The translations under genes and the position numbers were made by a program. The notes below the pieces were generated by a model. It saw nothing but the letters and a program-made list of their open reading frames with translations, was not told where the DNA came from and searched no databases. Below, in pieces: positions 25,846 to 35,154 of a stretch of DNA of 64,000 bases (the first letter of the stretch is position 1; each line of letters begins with the position of its first letter). Source of the DNA: CAVVPY01 sp963750295. Lineage in GTDB: Bacteria; Actinomycetota; Actinomycetes; Mycobacteriales; Jatrophihabitantaceae. The DNA is taken from the NCBI GenBank assembly GCA_963750295.1, contig CAVVPY010000001.1, positions 868,001 to 932,000 on the forward strand, read 5' to 3'.

Positions 25846-27801
25846 GTGACTCGATTGCTCGACCGGATCGACGGTCCGGCGGATCTGCGGTCGCTCGATC
25901 GCGCGGATCTCGACACGCTGTGCGCCGAGATCCGGGACCTGCTCGTCCACACCACGGCGCGCACGGGCGGGCACCTGGGGCCCAACCTGGGTGCCGTCGA
26001 ACTGACGATCGCGCTGCACCGGTCCTTCGACTCACCGACCGAGCCGATCCTGTTCGACGTCGGGCACCAGGCCTACGTCCACAAGATCGTCACCGGCCGT
26101 GCCGCGGCGATGTCGACGCTGCGCCAGACGGGCGGGCTGTCCGGCTACCCGAACCGGTCCGAGAGCGCGCACGACTGGATCGAGAACTCGCACGCGTCGA
26201 CCGCGCTGTCCTATGCCGACGGCCTGGCCAAGGCCCTCGAGATCCGCGGCGAACGCCGCCCGGTCGTCGCCGTCGTCGGTGACGGCGCGTTGACCGGGGG
26301 GATGTGCTGGGAGGCGCTGAACAACATCGCGGCCGCGGACCGCCCGGTCATCATCGTCGTCAACGACAACGGCCGTTCCTACTCTCCGACGATCGGCGGG
26401 CTCGCCGAGCGACTGGCGGGGCTGCGGCTGCGGCCGGGTTACGAGCGGATGCTGGGTCGGGTCAAGGGGGCGCTCGGCCGCACGCCGGTCGTCGGTGCGC
26501 CGCTGTACGACGCGCTGCACGGCGTGAAGCGCGGGATCAAGGACCTCGTCGCCCCGCAGGGGCTGTTCGAGGACCTCGGCCTGAAGTACCTCGGCCCGGT
26601 GGACGGGCACGACCTGGACGCCCTCGAGACCTCCTTCGCCCTGGCGCGGGGCTTCGACGGCCCGGTCATCGTCCACTGCGTGACGCGCAAGGGCTTCGGC
26701 TACGCCCCGGCCGAGAACGACGAGGCAGACCAGATGCACCAGTCGCGCGGCTTCGACGCGCTGACCGGCGTCGCCCGGGTGAGCGGCGCTCGATCGTGGA
26801 CGTCGGTGTTCGGCGACGAGTTGGTCCGCATCGGCGAGGAGCGCGACGACCTGGTTGCCGTGACCGCGGCGATGTGCGAACCGACAGGTCTCGGCGAGTT
26901 CAGCCGCCGGTTCCCCGAGCGCACGTTTGACGTCGGCATCGCCGAGCAGCACGCCCTGACCTCGGCCGCCGGGCTTGCCTCGGGCGGGATGCACCCGGTC
27001 GTGGCGATCTATGCGACCTTCCTCAACCGCGCTTTCGACCAGTTGCTGCTCGACGTCGCGTTGCACCGACTGCCCGTGACACTCGTGCTCGACAGGGCGG
27101 GGATCACCGCCGAGGACGGCCCGAGCCACAACGGGGTGTGGGACCTCGCCATCCTCGGAGTGGTCCCCGGCATCCGGATCGCCGCCCCCCGGGACGAGAC
27201 CACGTTGCGCACCGCGCTGCGTGACACGATCGCGATCTCGGACGGCCCGACCATCGTCCGCTTCCCCAAGACTGCGCTCAATCCCGAACTGCCCGCCCGC
27301 CGGCGGGTCGGTGGCGTCGACGTCCTTGCCGAGCAGTCGGCCGACGCCAGCGTCGATGTGCTCGTGGTGTCGATCGGGGCGCTCGCTCCGGAGGTGCTCG
27401 CCGCAGCAGGCTCGGTCGAGCAGGCCGGGTTCACCGTCCGCGTCGTGGACCCGCGGTGGGCCGCGCCGCTCGACCCGGCGCTGGTCGGGTTCGCCGCACA
27501 GGCGTCGCTGGTGGTCACGGTCGAGGACGGCAGCGTCGTCGGAGGGGTAGGCACCCGGGTGGCGCAGCTGCTGGCGAGTTCCGGGGTGGTAGTCCCCATC
27601 AGGCAGATCGGCGTGCCGGCGCAGTTCCCGGAGCACGGTGCGGTAGCGGACGTCCGGGCTTGGGCCGGCCTCACGGGCCAGGACATCGGCAGGCGCATCG
27701 TCGAGTGGTCAGTTGTCGTTTCATCTGACAAAGAGAGCGAATCGACGCCGGGGCCCGAGGTCCCGGCAGCTCGTCACGCGAACGACTCGCGCGGCGACTG
27801 A
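25846..27801 (+). CDS. dxs: 1-deoxy-D-xylulose-5-phosphate synthase
   Basis: Thiamine-diphosphate enzyme that condenses pyruvate and glyceraldehyde-3-phosphate, the first step of the MEP isoprenoid pathway. 651 residues from GTG 25846. Seen: GGHLGPNLGAVELTIAL, FDVGHQAYVHKIVTGR, the TPP motif GDGALTGGMCWEALNN to NDN, HCVTRKGFGYAPAE, DVGIAEQHALTSAAGLA, DRAGITAEDGPSHNG with the transketolase pattern, and a C-terminal transketolase_C domain. A full-length, apparently functional copy. Confidence 0.96.
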   Translation: MTRLLDRIDGPADLRSLDRADLDTLCAEIRDLLVHTTARTGGHLGPNLGAVELTIALHRSFDSPTEPILFDVGHQAYVHKIVTGRAAAMSTLRQTGGLSGYPNRSESAHDWIENSHASTALSYADGLAKALEIRGERRPVVAVVGDGALTGGMCWEALNNIAAADRPVIIVVNDNGRSYSPTIGGLAERLAGLRLRPGYERMLGRVKGALGRTPVVGAPLYDALHGVKRGIKDLVAPQGLFEDLGLKYLGPVDGHDLDALETSFALARGFDGPVIVHCVTRKGFGYAPAENDEADQMHQSRGFDALTGVARVSGARSWTSVFGDELVRIGEERDDLVAVTAAMCEPTGLGEFSRRFPERTFDVGIAEQHALTSAAGLASGGMHPVVAIYATFLNRAFDQLLLDVALHRLPVTLVLDRAGITAEDGPSHNGVWDLAILGVVPGIRIAAPRDETTLRTALRDTIAISDGPTIVRFPKTALNPELPARRRVGGVDVLAEQSADASVDVLVVSIGALAPEVLAAAGSVEQAGFTVRVVDPRWAAPLDPALVGFAAQASLVVTVEDGSVVGGVGTRVAQLLASSGVVVPIRQIGVPAQFPEHGAVADVRAWAGLTGQDIGRRIVEWSVVVSSDKESESTPGPEVPAARHANDSRGD

Positions 27802-27827
27802 CGGACCGGAGGGGTCGGAGGAAACGC

Positions 27828-28529
27828 ATGCGCATCCTGGTGGTTGAGGACGAAGTACAACTGGCCGAGGCCGTCGCGCGCGGCTTGCGGCGCGAGGGTA
27901 TGGCCGTCGACGTCGCGAACGACGGCGAGGACGGCTACCGAAAGGCTTCGCTGACGCGCTACGACGTGGTCGTGCTCGACCGCGACCTGCCGGGGATCTC
28001 CGGCGACGAGGTGTGCCGCAAGCTCACCGACGACGGTTCGCTGACCCGCGTGTTGATGCTGACGGCGAGCGGAACCGTCGAGGACAAGGTCTCCGGCCTC
28101 GCCCTCGGCGCCGACGACTACCTGCCCAAGCCGTTCGCGTTCGCGGAGCTGGTCGCACGGGTACGAGCACTCGGCCGGCGCACCACACCGGCCGCGCCAC
28201 CCGTCCTGACCGCAGGCGACCTCGAGCTGGACTCGTCGAAGCGGACCGTGACCCGGCGCGGGCGCATGATCGACCTGACACGCAAGGAGTTCGGCGTCCT
28301 CGAGACGCTGCTCACCTCGCAGGGTGCCGTGGTGAGCAGCGAGGAGCTGCTTGATCGAGTGTGGGACGAGAACGCCGATCCGTTCACCACGACCGTTCGG
28401 GTGACCATGATGACCCTGCGGCGCAAGCTCGGCGAGCCCGCGATCATCGACACGGTGGTCGGGTCGGGCTATCGCATCGACCCCGCGCTGCTCGGCCCGA
28501 GCGGTGAGGCAGCCGGTACCGGATCGTGA
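27828..28529 (+). CDS. OmpR-family response regulator
   Basis: Two-component response regulator of 233 residues. The receiver domain has acidic residues at EDE 7-9, phosphoacceptor D51 (VVVLDRDLPG), T79 and K101 (DDYLPKPF). The C-terminal winged helix runs through RRGRMIDLTRKEFGVLETLL and VTMMTLRRKLGEP to VGSGYRI. It overlaps the kinase gene by four bases (GTGA), so the two form a cognate pair. Regulated genes unknown. Confidence 0.92.
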   Translation: MRILVVEDEVQLAEAVARGLRREGMAVDVANDGEDGYRKASLTRYDVVVLDRDLPGISGDEVCRKLTDDGSLTRVLMLTASGTVEDKVSGLALGADDYLPKPFAFAELVARVRALGRRTTPAAPPVLTAGDLELDSSKRTVTRRGRMIDLTRKEFGVLETLLTSQGAVVSSEELLDRVWDENADPFTTTVRVTMMTLRRKLGEPAIIDTVVGSGYRIDPALLGPSGEAAGTGS

Positions 28530-29776
28530 GGCTGTTCCGCCCTACCCTGCGCCTGCGCATGGCGCTGCTGTACGGCGGACTGGTGTTCCTCGTCGGTGTC
28601 TCGGTCCTGTTCACCTCGATCCTGCTGATCAGCAAGTCGATCAACACCAACAGCTTCTTCGGCGACGTCACGCGCGTCCGGGTCTTGGGCGCCGACGGCA
28701 CGTGGACCGGCCGCCTGCCGGGCGAGATCACCCAGCAGGCGCGGTCCTCGGCGGTGAGCTACCTGCTGCACGTCGGATTGATCTACTTCGGCATCGTCGT
28801 CGTGGTGGGCGCGACCGGTGGCTACCTGCTGGCCAAGCAGGCGTTGCGTCCGATCGCGCGGCTCACTCAGACCGCGAAGCAGATGTCGACCGAGACGCTC
28901 GACCAGCGGATCAACCTCGGCGGGCCGGACGACGAGCTCCGCGAACTCGCGGACACCTTCGACGACATGTTGGGGCGCCTGGACGCGGCGTTCGAAAGTC
29001 AACGGCTGTTCGTCGCGAACGCCTCGCACGAACTGCGCACCCCGCTCGCGGTAATCAAGACCGAGCTCGAAGTGACCCTCGCCGATCCGGACGCCGACAC
29101 CGACGAGTTGCGGCGGATGGGACACGAGATCTCGATCGCGACCGAGCGGGCGCAGCGCCTGGTCACCTCGCTGCTCACCCTCGCCCGGCTGCAGGCCGTC
29201 GAGGCGGGCGAGCTCGAGGTGATCGAGGAGGTCGATCTGGCCAAGCTCGTGCCCGGCGTGGTGGAGTCCGTCCGCACCGAGGCGGCCGAGAAGGGCATCT
29301 CCATCGAGATGACCGCCGAAACCGCCATCACGATGGGTGATCCGCGTCTGCTCGAGCGGTTGATCGGCAACCTGGTCGAGAACGCGATCCGGCACAACGT
29401 CCCGAACGGGTGGCTGCGCGTCACCACCGCCCAGACGCCCGAGCGGGTCTGGCTGCACGTCGCCAACGGCGGCGCGGTGATCGCCGCCTCGGACGTGGAT
29501 GCGCTCTTCGAGCCGTTCCGCCGCGGTGGCCGGGTGCGGACCGCCACCCGCGGGGCCGGCCTCGGCCTGGCCATCGTCCGGCTGATCGTGGACGCGCACT
29601 ACGGCAAGCTCCAGGCAGCGGCGCCACCCTTCGGCGGGCTCGCTCTGCGCATCGAGCTGCCGCGTGCCGGCGCCCAGACCTTCCATAACCGGATGGGCCG
29701 CAACATCAACCTCAACGGCGAGCGTCAGCCAGGACCTGCCGCCCAGCTCGTCGCGCGGCTGTCGGCGCGCGGCTGA
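28526..29776 (+). CDS. HAMP-containing sensor histidine kinase
   Basis: Membrane sensor kinase, 416 residues, partner of the preceding regulator. Two helices (about 12-36 and 79-103) flank a short extracytoplasmic loop of about 40 residues. HAMP domain follows (LAKQALRPIARLTQTAKQM), then HisKA with H168 in NASHELRTPLAV, and HATPase boxes NLVENAIRHN and RGAGLGLAIVRL. The small sensor loop suggests it senses membrane or envelope cues, which is inference. The G1-box between N and G2 is degenerate (HVANGGAVI). Confidence 0.92.
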   Translation: MRLFRPTLRLRMALLYGGLVFLVGVSVLFTSILLISKSINTNSFFGDVTRVRVLGADGTWTGRLPGEITQQARSSAVSYLLHVGLIYFGIVVVVGATGGYLLAKQALRPIARLTQTAKQMSTETLDQRINLGGPDDELRELADTFDDMLGRLDAAFESQRLFVANASHELRTPLAVIKTELEVTLADPDADTDELRRMGHEISIATERAQRLVTSLLTLARLQAVEAGELEVIEEVDLAKLVPGVVESVRTEAAEKGISIEMTAETAITMGDPRLLERLIGNLVENAIRHNVPNGWLRVTTAQTPERVWLHVANGGAVIAASDVDALFEPFRRGGRVRTATRGAGLGLAIVRLIVDAHYGKLQAAAPPFGGLALRIELPRAGAQTFHNRMGRNINLNGERQPGPAAQLVARLSARG

Positions 29777-29785
29777 CGGCGAGGG

Positions 29786-31039
29786 CTACTCCGGCTCGGC
29801 CTCGGCCAGCGCGATGGTGAGCCTCGGCGCGGTGAGATCGATCTGCCACGGACGGGCGCCGAGCTCGGCCATCCGGGACCGGACCGCGTCCTCGGTGAGC
29901 GGGGCGGGCGGTTCCCAGGCGAGCCGGCGGATGACGTCGGAGGCCAGCAGGTTCTGCGCGAGCACCGTCCGCGACTCGACCAGCTCGGTCACGATCTCGC
30001 GGCAGCGGGCCAACCGGGCCGCGGCCACCGGATCGCGGTCGCGCCAGCGGGACGCCGGCGGGATGCCGTCGCCGCCGCCCGCCGTCAGCTGCGGCAGCTC
30101 CTCGCCGGGCAGGGTCAGAGCGCCTTCGATGGGCGCGAACCAGCGCTCGAGCTGGCGCCGCTGTCGCGGCCCGCGGAAGACCGGCAACGCGGCCAGACTC
30201 GCCTGCTCGCGAGGCAGGGCGCGCGCCGCGTCGACGATCGCCGCATCGGGCAACACCCGCCCGGGTGCGACATCGCGTGCCTCGGCATAGTTGTCGCGGG
30301 CGTGCCAGAGGGCGCGCACGACGGCCAGCTGCCGCCGGTTGCGCAGCGCGTGGATACCCGAGGTGCGGCGCCACGGGTCGACGCGGGGTGCGGTCGCGGG
30401 AGCCGTACGGACGGCCTCGAATTCCTGCCTCGCCCAGTCGAGCTTGTCGGCGTCCGCCAGCAGGCCGACCAAAACGTCGTGCAGCGGGATCAGCAGCTCG
30501 ACGTCCAGCGCCGCGTAGACCAGCCAGTCGCGCGGCAGCGGTCTTGTCGACCAGTCCGCGGCCGAGTGGCCCTTCTCGAGCCGGACACCGAGGTGCTGCT
30601 CGACCATCGTTCCGAGCGCGACCCGTTCCGCGCCGAGCAGGCGGCCGGCGAGTTCGGTGTCGAACAACCGCGACGGGACGAGTCCGACCTCGGCCAGGCA
30701 GGCGAGATCCTGGTTCGCGGCGTGCAAGATCCATTCGGCACCGTCGATCGCCTCGTTGAGCGGCGTGAGGTCGGGCACCGCGATCGGATCGACGAGCGCG
30801 GACCCGGCCCCGGCTCGACGCAGTTGGACGAGGTAGGCGCGTTGGCTGTACCGGTAGCCCGAGGCCCGCTCGGCGTCGACAGCGACCGGGCCGGTGCCGG
30901 CCGCCATCCGGTCGGCCAGGCGGGCCAGGTCATCGGCGGTCTCGATCGGGTCCGGCACGCCCTCGGCCGGTTCGCGCAGCAGGGGGACGGGGTCCGGACC
31001 GGGTTCGACCGCCTCGATCGGCGCCTCGGGGACGGTCAC
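29786..31039 (-). CDS. RNase D-like 3'-5' exonuclease with HRDC domain
   Basis: A 417-residue DEDD-family exoribonuclease. The N-terminal domain shows PVAVDAERASGYRYSQRAYL (DxE, Exo I), WILHAANQDLACL (Exo II) and LVYAALDVELLIPL (Exo III); the C-terminal HRDC repeats include IHALRNRRQLAVVRALWHAR. Probably trims or degrades structured RNA. GTG start one base after the DUF3000 stop. The DUF3000-HRDC-dxs order matches mycobacteria. Confidence 0.9.
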   Translation of the reverse strand: MTVPEAPIEAVEPGPDPVPLLREPAEGVPDPIETADDLARLADRMAAGTGPVAVDAERASGYRYSQRAYLVQLRRAGAGSALVDPIAVPDLTPLNEAIDGAEWILHAANQDLACLAEVGLVPSRLFDTELAGRLLGAERVALGTMVEQHLGVRLEKGHSAADWSTRPLPRDWLVYAALDVELLIPLHDVLVGLLADADKLDWARQEFEAVRTAPATAPRVDPWRRTSGIHALRNRRQLAVVRALWHARDNYAEARDVAPGRVLPDAAIVDAARALPREQASLAALPVFRGPRQRRQLERWFAPIEGALTLPGEELPQLTAGGGDGIPPASRWRDRDPVAAARLARCREIVTELVESRTVLAQNLLASDVIRRLAWEPPAPLTEDAVRSRMAELGARPWQIDLTAPRLTIALAEAEPE

Positions 31040-31040
31040 C

Positions 31041-31664
31041 TCACGGCTGCGCGAGCAGCGTGACGCCCTCGGGCGGCAAGCCCGCGGCGGCGCAGAGCAG
31101 ATCGACGAAGGCGTGCAGGTGCGGTGTCATGTCTGCAGTATCGGCCGTCCACGACGCCCGCAGTTCCATCGCGACCGTTGTCGAGGGCCCGGCGAGGTCG
31201 CCGAAGCGGGTGGACGTGGTCTGCGTGACCGTGCCGCCGGCTGCCCGATAGGCCGCGCCACGCTCGTCGAGCGCGCCGGCCAGCCAGCTCCAGCCGACCG
31301 CCGGCAGCATCGGGTCCACGCCCATCTGGGCGTCCAGTTCGGCGGACGCGAACGCGACGAGCCGCAGCACGCCGTCCCAGGCGTCGACACCGTCCGGGTC
31401 GTGCAGCAACACCAGCCGTCCGGTTGCGAGTTCCTCGCCGCTCGGATCGAGGACGTCGGCAGAGATCGCGTAGCTCCACGGCGCGAGCCGCTGGGGCGGG
31501 CGCAGCGGCTCGACGCGGACCTCGCGCCGCACGCTCGTGTCGACCAGGCTCAGCACGGCGGCGCGGAAGATCTGCGGCCGGTCGCGCTCGTCGGCAGGAG
31601 GGGCCGGGGTGCTGTCGGTCGGCTCGGTCATCGGGCGCAGGGAGGGTGTCGTCGGCTTCGTCAC
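31041..31664 (-). CDS. DUF3000 family protein
   Basis: A 207-residue soluble protein of family DUF3000: FRAAVLSLVDTSVRREVRVE, LAPWSYAISADVL, VGWSWLAGALDERGA, and TTVAMELRASWTAD. Function unknown, conserved in Actinobacteria between hemE and the HRDC exonuclease. ATG overlaps the TGA of the zinc-ribbon gene by ATGA, so translation is coupled. An ATG eleven codons in (MTEPTDSTPA) is an alternative start. Confidence 0.88.
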   Translation of the reverse strand: MTKPTTPSLRPMTEPTDSTPAPPADERDRPQIFRAAVLSLVDTSVRREVRVEPLRPPQRLAPWSYAISADVLDPSGEELATGRLVLLHDPDGVDAWDGVLRLVAFASAELDAQMGVDPMLPAVGWSWLAGALDERGAAYRAAGGTVTQTTSTRFGDLAGPSTTVAMELRASWTADTADMTPHLHAFVDLLCAAAGLPPEGVTLLAQP

Positions 31665-31894
31665 GCGGCGCCGTCCGCGAGGGCGCCGGCATCAGCGCCG
31701 TCGGCATCGAAGTCAGCCAGGCACCCGTTGATCGTGATGTACGGGTCGACGAACAGCGCGGTGCCGCAGCGAGCGCAGATCCGATCCGGGCATTCCTCGC
31801 CGTGCCCGTCCACGCAGGGCGGGGTCTCGGCCGGGCCCGGCCGCCCGCACACGGGGCAGTCGAGGTAGAGCTCGCTGATCAGGTCGATGCGCAT
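31661..31894 (-). CDS. Small zinc-ribbon protein
   Basis: A 77-residue acidic protein beginning MRIDLISELYLDCPVCGRPG, with a second pair at CARCGTALFVD and a middle pair CVDGHGEEC. Probably one structural zinc ribbon. No function known. First gene of the operon with DUF3000 and the HRDC exonuclease, divergent from hemE across about 110 bases. Confidence 0.7.
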   Translation of the reverse strand: MRIDLISELYLDCPVCGRPGPAETPPCVDGHGEECPDRICARCGTALFVDPYITINGCLADFDADGADAGALADGAA

Positions 31895-32004
31895 GAGCCG
31901 CTCCTTCGCCGGCAGAACACGGACGGCACTCGTGGGTGAACTTCGCATGCCGGACCCACCTTTGCAGGCAGGCGCGCCGAAGGCACATGCGACGATGGTT
32001 GGTG

Positions 32005-33081
32005 ATGTCCAATACTGCTTCCGCCGCGGATACCGCCGGCCCCGCTGCCCCGACGGCTGCTCCCATCCACGACCCCGGCGAATCGCTGCTCGTGCGCGCC
32101 GCGAGCGGTCGTCCCGACTCCCGTCCGCCGGTGTGGTTCATGCGCCAGGCCGGCCGGTCACTGCCCGAATACCGGGCCCTGCGCGCCGACAACGCGATGC
32201 TCGACGCCTGCCGTGACGCCGACCTGATCACCGAGATCACCCTGCAGCCGGTGCGCCGGCATGGCGTCGACGCGGCGATCTTCTTCTCCGACATCGTCGT
32301 GCCGCTGGTCGCCATCGGGGTGGGGATCGACATCGTGCCTGGCGTCGGGCCGGTCGTCGAACACCCGATCCGCACGATGGCCGACCTGGACGTGTTGCGC
32401 GCGCTCGAGCCGGCGGACGTCCCGTACGTGACGGCGGCGATCCGTGCCCTCGTCGCCGAACTAGGCCCGACCCCGGTGATCGGGTTCGCGGGCGCACCGT
32501 TCACGCTGGCCAGCTACCTGGTCGAGGGCGGGCCGTCCCGGGACCACGCCCGCACGAAGGCCCTCATGCTCGGTGCGCCCGAGCTCTGGCATGCCCTGCT
32601 CGGCCGGCTCGCGGTGATCTCGCACGAGTTCCTGCGGGTGCAGATCGACGCCGGGGCCTCGGCCGTCCAGCTGTTCGACTCGTGGGCCGGGACGCTGTCG
32701 CGGGCGGACTACGAGACCCACGCGTCGCCGCACAGCACCGCGGCCCTGACCGGGTTGAGCGTGCCCCGGATCCACTTCGGCGTCGGGACCGGCGAGTTGC
32801 TCGCGTCGATGGCCGCTGCCGGTGCGGACGTCGTCGGCGTGGACTGGCGGGTGCCGCTGGACGAAGCTGCCCGGCGGGTCGGGCCCGGCACCGTTGTCCA
32901 GGGCAACCTCGACCCGGCGATCCTGCGGGCGGACTGGCCGGTGGTCGAGCAGGCCGTGCGCCGGGTGGTCGACGAGGGCCGGCGGACGGCCGGACACATC
33001 TTCAACCTCGGCCACGGCGTTCCGCCCGACACCGACCCCGACGTGCTGACGAGGATCGTCGAGCTCGTCCATTCGCTGTGA
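32005..33081 (+). CDS. hemE: Uroporphyrinogen decarboxylase
   Basis: Cytoplasmic enzyme converting uroporphyrinogen III to coproporphyrinogen III. 358 residues from ATG 32005. Signature PPVWFMRQAGRSLPEYR near the N-terminus holds the substrate-binding arginines; GFAGAPFTLASYLVEGG and FDSWAGTLSRADYE are further family motifs, and FNLGHGVPPDTDP ends the barrel. The stop overlaps the hemY start (GTGA), forming hemE-hemY-hemQ. Confidence 0.96.
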   Translation: MSNTASAADTAGPAAPTAAPIHDPGESLLVRAASGRPDSRPPVWFMRQAGRSLPEYRALRADNAMLDACRDADLITEITLQPVRRHGVDAAIFFSDIVVPLVAIGVGIDIVPGVGPVVEHPIRTMADLDVLRALEPADVPYVTAAIRALVAELGPTPVIGFAGAPFTLASYLVEGGPSRDHARTKALMLGAPELWHALLGRLAVISHEFLRVQIDAGASAVQLFDSWAGTLSRADYETHASPHSTAALTGLSVPRIHFGVGTGELLASMAAAGADVVGVDWRVPLDEAARRVGPGTVVQGNLDPAILRADWPVVEQAVRRVVDEGRRTAGHIFNLGHGVPPDTDPDVLTRIVELVHSL

Positions 33082-34445
33082 TCGTCGTCGTCGGAGCCGG
33101 CATCTCCGGCCTCGCCGCCGCCTGGGAACTCGCCGCGGCCGGCGAGCAGGTCACGGTGCTCGAAGCCAGCGATCGCGTCGGCGGCAAGCTGCGCGTCGAG
33201 CAGGTGGCCGGGGTGCCGGTGGATGTCGGTGCCGAGGCCGTCCTGGCCCGCCGGCCCGAGGGGATCGCTCTGATCGAGTCGGTCGGGTTGGCGCCGGCCC
33301 GGATCGCGCCGAGGACGACGGCTGCGCTCGTCCGGGCCGGGGGAGCGCTGCACCCGCTGCCGTCGCGCACGGTGATGGGTGTCCCGTCCGAGGCGGACGG
33401 GGTGCGGGCCACCGGCGCCCTCACCGCGCACGCGATCGCCCGGATCGAGGCCGAGCCGCACCGTGAACGCATCGCACCGCTCATCGAGGACGTCGCCGTC
33501 GGCCGGCTGGTCCGCGAGCGCCTCGGTAACGAGGTGACCGACCGGCTCGTCGAACCGTTGCTCGGCGGCGTCTACGCCGGGCGCGCCGACGACTTGTCGC
33601 TGCAGGCCACGATCCCCACCCTGTACGCAGCGCTGGGCGGCGGCGGCTCGCTGGTGGCGGCCGCAGCCGGGCTCGCCGCGCACTCGGCGCAGAACGACGG
33701 AGACGTGTTCACCTCGCTGGCCGGCGGGATCGGCCGGCTGCCGGAGGTGATGGTTGCTTCGGGACGGTTCGCCGTGCGGACCGGGGTCACCGTCCGCGCC
33801 GTGCGCCGCACCACGACCGGATTTGCGTTGGACTGCGGGCCGGTCCCCGACAGCGAACTCATCGAGTGCGATGAGCTGGTGATCGCGACACCTGCTGCGA
33901 AGGCCGCGCGCCTGCTGAGCGGTCTGGCGCCGGCGGCAGCCGCGGAGCTCGCCGCGATCGAGAGCGCGAGCATGGCGATCGTCACGCTGGCCTACCGCTC
34001 GGTGGCACTTCCGGCCGGCAGCGGACTGCTCGTCGGCGCGGGTGAAGGGCTGGCCGTGAAAGGCGTGACACTGTCGTCGCAGAAGTGGCCGCTGGACGCC
34101 GGGGTCGCCGTGCTGCGCGCATCACTCGGACGGGCCGGCGAGGCCCAGGTGCTGCAGCGCGAGGACGCGGACCTGGTCGCGCTGGCCCGCCGCGACCTGC
34201 TCGAACTGCTCGGGATCAGCGCCGACCCGGTCGACGCGCTCGTGACCCGCTGGGGGGGCGGGCTGCCGCAGTACGAGGTGGGGCACGTCGACCGCGTCGC
34301 CCGGGTGCGCGCCGGCGTTGCCGGCGTTGCGGGGCTGGCTGTCTGCGGCGCCGCTTTCGACGGTGTCGGGATTCCCGCCTGCATAGCGTCCGGCCGGTCG
34401 GCGGCGACAGCGCTGCTCGCGCAGCTCGACCGACGAGGACAATGA
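33078..34445 (+). CDS. hemY: Coproporphyrinogen III / protoporphyrinogen oxidase
   Basis: FAD-dependent, oxygen-using oxidase (HemY/CgoX). In Actinobacteria it oxidises coproporphyrinogen III to coproporphyrin III. 455 residues from the overlapping GTG. FAD-binding VVVGAGISGLAAAWELAAAG is at the N-terminus, followed by LEASDRVGGKLR; PLLGGVYAGRADDLS and the C-terminal GVGIPACIASGRSAA are family-typical. Lies between hemE and hemQ with tight overlaps. Confidence 0.93.
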   Translation: MIVVVGAGISGLAAAWELAAAGEQVTVLEASDRVGGKLRVEQVAGVPVDVGAEAVLARRPEGIALIESVGLAPARIAPRTTAALVRAGGALHPLPSRTVMGVPSEADGVRATGALTAHAIARIEAEPHRERIAPLIEDVAVGRLVRERLGNEVTDRLVEPLLGGVYAGRADDLSLQATIPTLYAALGGGGSLVAAAAGLAAHSAQNDGDVFTSLAGGIGRLPEVMVASGRFAVRTGVTVRAVRRTTTGFALDCGPVPDSELIECDELVIATPAAKAARLLSGLAPAAAAELAAIESASMAIVTLAYRSVALPAGSGLLVGAGEGLAVKGVTLSSQKWPLDAGVAVLRASLGRAGEAQVLQREDADLVALARRDLLELLGISADPVDALVTRWGGGLPQYEVGHVDRVARVRAGVAGVAGLAVCGAAFDGVGIPACIASGRSAATALLAQLDRRGQ

Positions 34446-34450
34446 GGACC

Positions 34451-35140
34451 ATGACGAAGTCCGCACGCGAACTCAATGACGTCATCCGCTACACCGCCTG
34501 GTCGGTGTTCCGGTCGGTCCGCCCGATCGGCGATGCCGACCGCGCCGGTCTCGTCGCCGAGGTGGACGAGTTGTTCGACCAGCTCGCCGCCAAGGACGTC
34601 ACCGTCCGCGGGACCTACGACGTGAGTGCACTCCGCGCGGACGCCGACCTGATGATCTGGTGGCACGCGTCGACGGCCGACGCGCTGCAGGAGGCGTACT
34701 CGCGCCTTCGACGCACTCGGCTGGGTGCGCACCTGGAGCCGGTCTGGTCGAACATGGCGCTGCACCGTCCGGCCGAGTTCAACAAGAGCCACGTCCCGGC
34801 GTTCCTCGCCGACGAGACCCCGCGCGCGTACGTGTGCGTGTACCCGTTCGTCCGCTCGTACGAGTGGTACCTGCTGCCGGACGCCGAACGGCGCGCGCTG
34901 CTCGCCGAGCACGGGCAGCTGGCACGTGAGTACCCGGACGTCCGGGCGAACACGGTGGCATCGTTCGCGCTGGGCGATTACGAGTGGCTGCTCGCGTTCG
35001 AGGCCGACGAGCTGCACCGCATCGTCGACCTGATGCGGCACCTGCGCGGGTCCGAGACGCGGCGCCACGTCCGCGAGGAGGTGCCGTTCTACACCGGCGC
35101 GCGCCGCGGGACCGCCGAACTGGTCGACGCGCTGCCGTAG
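34451..35140 (+). CDS. hemQ: Coproheme decarboxylase (chlorite dismutase family)
   Basis: Last enzyme of the coproporphyrin-dependent route: decarboxylates coproheme to heme b using peroxide. 229 residues. Seen: NDVIRYTAWSVFR start, KSHVPAFLADETPRAYVCVY, PFVRSYEWYLLP with the conserved tyrosine, LLAEHGQLAREYPDVRANT with the proximal histidine, and FALGDYEWLLAFE. An ATG at 34442 overlapping the hemY stop would add three residues. Confidence 0.94.
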   Translation: MTKSARELNDVIRYTAWSVFRSVRPIGDADRAGLVAEVDELFDQLAAKDVTVRGTYDVSALRADADLMIWWHASTADALQEAYSRLRRTRLGAHLEPVWSNMALHRPAEFNKSHVPAFLADETPRAYVCVYPFVRSYEWYLLPDAERRALLAEHGQLAREYPDVRANTVASFALGDYEWLLAFEADELHRIVDLMRHLRGSETRRHVREEVPFYTGARRGTAELVDALP

Positions 35141-35154
35141 GCGATGCTCAGGTG

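Noticed and set aside
26032..27636. Minus-strand open frame of 534 codons under dxs
   Set aside because: Antisense to full-length dxs with all its motifs.
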